From Erythrophleum ivorense (Eukaryota > Streptophyta > Magnoliopsida > Fabales > Fabaceae): DNA of 64,000 nt. The notes under the pieces are model-generated. The model was not told the origin of the DNA and ran no database searches. It was given only the letters and a program-made list of their open reading frames with translations. The number at the start of each line of letters is the position of its first letter. The stretch's first letter is position 1. A program made the translations under genes and the position numbers. Shown here piece by piece: positions 58,446 through 64,000 of this stretch. The stretch is taken from positions 39,653,784-39,717,783 of the forward strand of contig JAIUCV010000005.1 in the NCBI GenBank assembly GCA_026724425.1. The letters are read 5' to 3'.

Positions 58446-59023
58446 CTAAAGAATCCACTGAAGGGAGTCAATCCTTTAGTCAAGTCTTTAGATTTTCTTC
58501 ATGACCAAATCCCAGTTTCTAGATATGCTTTTGGGTACATTCTATAGCATTTTGACTAAGTTTTCACACAATTAAAATTGTGATTTGGCCTTAAGGAAAA
58601 CTATAATTTGGTCGTAAGACAAATTGCATGTATTTTATCTTAGTTAGAACTACACTTAAACCTTTAATAATTGCATTTTGATTGTAAAATTTTAGCTAAA
58701 TACTTTATTATCCTAATAATTTTCTTATATTTTTAAAGCTCTAAAGGTCCAAGGAATTAACTAAATTTCTTAACAAAGTATTTATCATTTAATTATCTAT
58801 TATTTAGTACTTTTATGAATATTTTTTATTAAAATCCAATAATTTCCTAATTAATCCAATAAAATTCTATTATGTTCCTAGTTAATTCCTCAATTTTTCT
58901 TGTATCTTAAATTAGGGAAATTCCCATATTATTTCATAAAATTAATAATTAAGCATATCTTATTATTCAATTTTCCCTATATCAATTTAATTAAATAATT
59001 GATTTTGGGAATATTATAGTACC

Positions 59024-60677
59024 CATAATAGGTTATTTTAAATAATAAGATATAAAATAATAAGAGTAGATTACATAAACCTATATTAATTTTTGTTAAA
59101 ATTATATGAACCTCTCATTTATTTTTAAAATATGCACAAAATCCCCTAAAATAAAAAGTTATGCTACACTTTAGTTAAATTTTAAATGTTTTAACTAAAA
59201 TATTATTCATTAACCATTCGTATATATTCTTTTTATTGAGTATATTTTAGTCAAAAAAATTAAAATTAAACTAAAGTGTATATTTCTAAAATTAAATGGA
59301 GGACTATATAACTTTTCAGCAAAACTTAAGAAAAAATTATGTAATTTACTTAAATAATAATATGTAGGGGGAAAAAATGGAAATCTTACAAATGAATCTC
59401 CATAGATAAGAATATGAGAAATGTAGAAGGGTAAGTAATCATTTCCAATGACTAATGGACAAGTGTCTTGTTGTTTCATTTAAACTACATAAAAATAGGC
59501 CTCTTTATGCCTTGAGTGCTAAATGGCTTGTTTGGTATACAAAGTGAAACCCATTCGCTTTTCATTGCCACAAAAAAAAAAAAAGATATATATAATGTTT
59601 ATTATAAACTTAATAGTAAGTGTCCCTTTTTATTACTTTTTTCTACCCAAAGATATGATTGTCATTTGTCATAAATTTATCATTTTCTTTCTTTTTTTAT
59701 ACTTAATATTTTTTATAGGCTCCTTTTATAGTTCTTACTGGCGATGGATTCAGAATGATAGAAAAGATAAGGGGTCAAAAATATTGTATGCTTGCTTGGT
59801 AAGATAACAAAGAAAATGGGAAGAGAGAAAGAAAGAGTAACAACCATTTACTTCCTATCTTTTATAATTTCTTTAATGTCAAATTAAGAAACAAGTTTAA
59901 CTTTAAATATTAAAAAATTACTTTACTTTGAATTATTTCATTTTCGTTTATTTTATTATGCTCCAATAAGTGAGAATAACGTTTTAAAGAAAAATCATAT
60001 TTTGGTCCTCATCAAACAGGTGTCTTTCTAATTTTGTTTTTTTATATAGTATGTTGTTAAATTTAGTCCATCAATCATTAAATCACTTAAAAATATTGTA
60101 TCCTATTTTTATTTAATATTTAACACCAAACCTCAATTTTTTATCCAATATCTGATATTTTATGCAATTCATAGATTGTGAAGTTTGATGTTAAATTTTG
60201 TATGCAAACTATATGAAAGAATAATATTGTAAGTATTTCAATAATTTAGGAACTAAATTAAAAGAAAATTTCTTGATGACTAAATTAAAAGTCTACTTAT
60301 TTTCAAGGATTAAAACAAGATTTTTTTAACTTTTTTTTGAAATAATAGAGTCTAATGGTGTTCAAGTTAACTTCACCCTCAACTTAATTAATTTATTATT
60401 TTAATCCAGTCAAAGGTAAGTTATGAACATGAGACTAAGCAACTTAAGATTCCTTGTGGTTTAGCCCTAAAAAAAATAACTAAGATCAAATCCAAACTTT
60501 TTACAGTATATATATTCTCTTTCTATGTTCAATATATATATATATATATTAGGGGATCATGAGTATGATCAGTTTTTACTATCTGCTTATCGTATTTGTG
60601 ATTGAAACAATGCAATTAGCCAATCATGCATTGCTTCTAGATCGGGAATTTGGAAGCTTTTAATAATTGAAAGTGGA
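59024..60677. other. AT-rich sequence without a recognised gene
   Basis: About 1.65 kb. It contains a poly-A run (59570-59583), an AT microsatellite (60528-60550) and phrases such as TTTGGTCCTC and TTTAGTCCATCAA that are common in old plant repeats. Short frames (59210-59479, 59523-59807) lack recognisable motifs. Confidence 0.5.
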
Positions 60678-61183
60678 TGTTGGAAAATAGGTGCCCTTAA
60701 TAAACTGATCCAACTAGTAACCCAAGCAGATTTCTTATGAGAAGAAAATTAATTAATTAATTAAAGAATAATTAATTAATTATTAATTAACTAAATTATT
60801 ATTTGAATTTAAAATTTATATTTTTAATTCAAAATTTAAAAGAAAGGGTAGGTTATCTTTATTCGAGTTTTAAATTTGAAAAATGGAGATATCTTATTTG
60901 GGAGAAACATAGTTAGATGAGAACTAATTTTGTGAGTATGTGATCATGAAAATCTTCCCCCTCTTGCCTTGCCTTTCTCTCTTCTTTGCAACACAGAAGA
61001 GAGCAAAACATAGATAAAAGAAAATCCTCTTTGGTACATGGTCATGTGTTGTGAAAGATAATTGAAGTTCCTCTGGTGATTTCAATCAAAACAATGTGGG
61101 GCAAAAGATCTAAGCAAGATGCATTTTCATTGCATCTAGGCAAGTACTTGAATTTCTCTCAATATATGTAAAATTTCCCTTCA
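60678..61183 (+). repeat. 5' LTR of element I
   Basis: Starts TGTTGGAAAATAGGTGCCC and ends CCCTTCA, 506 bp. It is defined by the TG/CA ends and the adjoining primer site; the other LTR is outside the window. It contains an AATTAATT-rich tract (60748-60795) and a pyrimidine-rich block (60958-60985). Confidence 0.75.
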
Positions 61184-61184
61184 T

Positions 61185-61200
61185 TGGTATCAAAGCCAAG
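61185..61200 (+). other. Primer-binding site of element I (initiator-Met tRNA type)
   Basis: TGGTATCAAAGCC follows the LTR after one base. It matches TGGTATCAGAGCC except for one G to A. Confidence 0.85.
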
Positions 61201-63368
61201 TTGGCTTGAATCTTCTATCCTCGTATGATTTATTGTGCATTTATACCGTGATAATTTTATGCAAATTGCTTTTAATATTATATTTAATGCATGAAATATG
61301 AAATAAGACCTTCAAACATATTTTAGTGACACATTTCAATGGAGACCATTTTAAGCCACACTTTTAGAAAATATGTGGTCTATATATGAGGATATTACAG
61401 TAGAGAAATGGTAAAAAGAATGCATAAACCATTAAAGAGAAGACTAAGAATCAAAGTTCAGATAAATGGTGTTGAAATTGTCAACTTTGAGCTTGGCATT
61501 CTTACCAGAGATAATGATGCAAACCATATATAATTAGAAAGCCTATTGAACAAGCTTTTTAACTCTACCAAGTTCATCTAAAATGGATAAGAATTGAGAG
61601 AGATATAGAAATTTAAAGTTCAGGTCCAAATATGTTTCTTTAAGGCTTATAACTTCTCGCTTAGGCCACAAAACTATGCAAGCCATATATCATTAGAAAG
61701 ATCTTTTTGTAAGTTTTCTAATGATACTTAATTTTCATAAATCAGACTCAAAACAAAGGAGTTATGGCTTTTCAAATAACCCTTTCAAAAACCAAAATTT
61801 GGAATTTCTAGAAACTAAAAAAAAAATTTAGAGGTTAAAGATTATGTATCTTGCCCACTCTTAGGTGGCACATGTTGCTCACCTCCACCACCATTTGGCC
61901 CCAACTTGATACAAATGGAAAGAGAAAATTAAGAGGAAAAGACTGGTGGAATCACCATAACCGGAATTACCCTCTAGCCATCCTCGGTGTGTGTAAAGCC
62001 ACCTCTTCTTGACTTTTTTTTTTAGGCTAAGAGCTTGTGGAGGTGTAGGGGGCACATGCCATGAAATTGGGGTCTAGTTTTTTTCTCTAAAAATTTCTAA
62101 AGTCATAAGCATCGTTTTGGTATATAATTGGCCCATGTTTGGTTAACTGTTGGTCATTTTTCAGTGTATTCTTCATCATAAAATGGTGTTATATATATAT
62201 AATTAATAAAAATATAAATTATTAATTATTAAATTTTATTTCTTCTGAAGGGATTATTATAGACCTAGGGGCATTCATTAAAAGAAACACACACACACAC
62301 ATCCAAAGAATAAAAAGTATTTAGATTAATCTAAAGATATAAGGGAATGAACTTTCTCATTTATCATGGTTTTAAGTTTAATCAGCATACTCCTGGATGG
62401 TTTTTGATAAACATTAATCATTGAGGACCTTAGGAAGAAAATTAGAGAACTAAATTAAAATAAGAAGTTGATCTTTTAATTAGTTTGGTTAGAGATAGTG
62501 CTCACAATGAAATGTTATGTTGTCATAGATGTTAATAAGCCACTCTAGTTCCTCATTTTTATATATGAGAAATACAAGAATGCTTTTATGTATAATGTAG
62601 ACAAATAAATAATCCACTATAAGAGATTGATTAAAATATGTGAGACATATTTTTCAAAATATGTGTAGTGACCCTTGTAATTAGAAATAAGCATGTGATA
62701 GCCAAAAAGAAAATATTTTTAGAAGATAGCACATCTTTACGTTAAGTTTCCTAGTGTTTCTTTGATACTAATACAACTTACAAGTGCATTGTATAAAATA
62801 AATAAAAAGAGGAGAAATACCTTATTAAATAGGATTTCTTAGATTAGCAAACTTAAGCTCATCTTAGAACTAAATTCAATAAATTAATAAGGATATTTGA
62901 GAAATACTTTGTCAAGTGGGAGCTCTTAGATTGGTAGCCTAAAGCCCACCTAGGAACTATAGCTTAAACAATATTTATAGATAAATTTGATAAAAAGATA
63001 ATAACATTCTTAGGATATACGTGATGAAAGTATACCAAATATAGACTTCCAATCATAAACCTAGTAATGACATTATTGGTCTAATCAAAGTTTATTACAA
63101 ATATATAAGTACCACTGTACATATATAGTCAATTTGTGCAATATCTATATATAAATTAGATTATGATTATGGTTGTTAAAAAGATCATTGTCTAACTTGA
63201 TAAGAGTAATAAGCTGAATAGTGTCAATTAGAAAATTTTGACACTGTAAGATTCTTATATTACAGTTAAATATGAAAATACAGTTAAATATGAAATCATT
63301 GAACAATATCGTATAACAGTTAAATATGAAAATACAACTCAATAAAGAAGATATCTATAAATTCTTGA
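61201..63368 (+). other. Element I leader region or inserted debris
   Basis: No gag N-terminus could be read in this stretch. Two loosely similar blocks near 61515-61545 and 61675-61705 share CCATATAT-ATTAGAAAG. An AC microsatellite lies at 62289-62303, and a repeated ACAGTTAAATATGAAAATAC phrase occurs three times near 63260-63340. It may hold one or more further insertions whose ends I could not define. Confidence 0.4.
62289..62303. repeat. AC microsatellite
   Basis: Alternating AC after AAAGAAAC. Confidence 0.8.
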
Positions 63369-63760
63369 TTGGAAAAGAAAAAGAATGATATTGCTTGCAT
63401 AGTAGTATTAAGTGACATGGCTAGTAACCTTATGTGTGAATATGAGTCATATCTGACTGTTCAAACCATGAAAATAGCCTTTAAGGACAAGTATGGTTAT
63501 AAAAGTATGACCAACATGAGAAGACTAATAGTCAAAGAATTGAAGTTAGCAAGTTATATCCTTATTGATGAACTGTAAGTTTAGACTATTATAAAATCTC
63601 TATCTATAAGTTGGGAAAATATGAAAGTGAATTTAACTTACAAAAAGAGAGCATCATTTTTAATGAAATTTCTTGTCATATAGAGTTAAAGGATGAGCAT
63701 TTAAAAGCTACTAGACCCTTAGAATTGCTTACATGACTAAGAGTATTGTGACTTTATAAT
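63369..63760 (+). pseudogene. Element I: gag remnant
   Basis: Copia Gag. The open frame 63369-63578 reads IACIVVLSDMASNLMCEYESYLTVQTMKIAFKDKYGYKSMTNMRRLIVKE, matching the Gag core (V-L-S-x-x-M-S-N-L...Y-x-T-V-Q-x-M-W-x-A-L-K-D-K-Y-G). After a frameshift, SWENMKVNLTYKK (63610-63650) and LRIAYMTKS (63718-63742) match the W-x-x-M-K-x-N-L-T and A-Y-M-A-x-S segments further on. The C-terminus lies past 63760 in decayed text. Confidence 0.75.
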
Positions 63761-64000
63761 ACAATAACAAGAATATAACACTTTCATATTAGGAGAAGAT
63801 TTGGCCAACATTTCAATGTGGCCAAGAATTAAATTAAGATGAAAATCAAACATGGTGAAAAGAAGCTTGATATAGTAAAGGCCAAAGATCATAGTTGCCA
63901 ATAAGTGGGTTAATTTACTCATGATTATACTAGGCAAAACAAGTTGATGGGCATAAATCACATAGCTAAAGATTGAGAATTCTTAGCAAAATACCATTGA

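Larger units (their letters stand above)
55221..59018 (+). mobile_element. Candidate solo LTR J (weak)
   Basis: The segment is laid out like LTRs C and G: a degenerate tandem array (57170-57340), a CTTACCTTCC block followed by pyrimidine-rich text (58035-58300), CT-rich repeats and an AT-rich end, GGGAATATTATA, which could be a decayed TATTACA terminus. A possible duplication GTACC lies at 55216-55220 and 59019-59023. The left end begins TACAAAC, not TG, and a 5-base match can occur by chance over this distance, so the limits are tentative. No coding region. Confidence 0.3.
60678..64000 (+). mobile_element. Element I: Ty1/copia retrotransposon, 5' part, runs off the window
   Basis: The 5' LTR (60678-61183), initiator-Met-type primer site (61185), a long leader and a degenerate gag (63369-63760 and beyond) are in order on the plus strand. 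Protease, integrase, RT and the 3' LTR would lie to the right of the window. The leader is over 2 kb, long for a copia element; part of it may be another insertion. Confidence 0.75.

Noticed and set aside
1..64000. A new defence, biosynthetic or other multi-gene system
   Set aside because: Every stretch with clear protein homology is a retrotransposon gene; the remainder is AT-rich spacer without convincing open frames.

Overview
This is plant nuclear DNA, almost certainly from a eudicot. It is AT-rich and consists largely of nested retrotransposons. I recognise no host gene with confidence. I cannot name the species from the sequence. None of the polyproteins I found is intact.

Left part (1-38505). 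An old minus-strand Ty3/gypsy element, B, spans 2182-38500 and is flanked by the duplication ATAAG. Two insertion series have expanded it. In its left LTR sits a decayed plus-strand gypsy element, E (about 2700-25906). E contains a much younger 15.3-kb Athila-like gypsy element, F (5199-20530, minus strand, duplication AGAAA, LTRs about 98% identical by hand count). F in turn has a 2.84-kb solo LTR, G, inside gag (13958-16801, duplication GATCC). In B's gag side sits a related solo LTR, C (30702-36833, duplication TAAAG), which itself contains D (33364-35868, duplication ATTCT), a solo LTR of F's family. A partial LTR, A, of G's family lies inverted at 1-1913.

Middle (38506-50028). A heavily mutated L1-type LINE on the plus strand runs from about 38800 to about 45060. 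It has ORF1-like, endonuclease, reverse transcriptase and C-terminal zinc-finger remnants. It is followed by about 5 kb of AT-rich sequence with microsatellites and one TATA-like promoter candidate.

Right part (50029-64000). A decayed minus-strand Ty1/copia element, H (50034-54531), has 270-bp LTRs, an initiator-Met-type primer site and the duplication AGAAT. Next come LTR-like debris (J, weak) and the 5' end of another plus-strand copia element, I (LTR 60678-61183, primer site, degenerate gag). Element I runs off the window.

How it fits together. The coding segments are the standard gag, protease, RT, RNase H and integrase parts of retrotransposons, broken by stops, frameshifts and insertions. 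Insertion order can be read directly: B, then E, then F, then G; and separately B, then C, then D. I found no new gene system. The most interesting points are the fully resolved nesting, a hairpin next to a second purine tract shared by two elements with a compensated base pair, a 21-22-bp phased CTATAG repeat in LTR G, and nonsense mutations in F that are all TAG.
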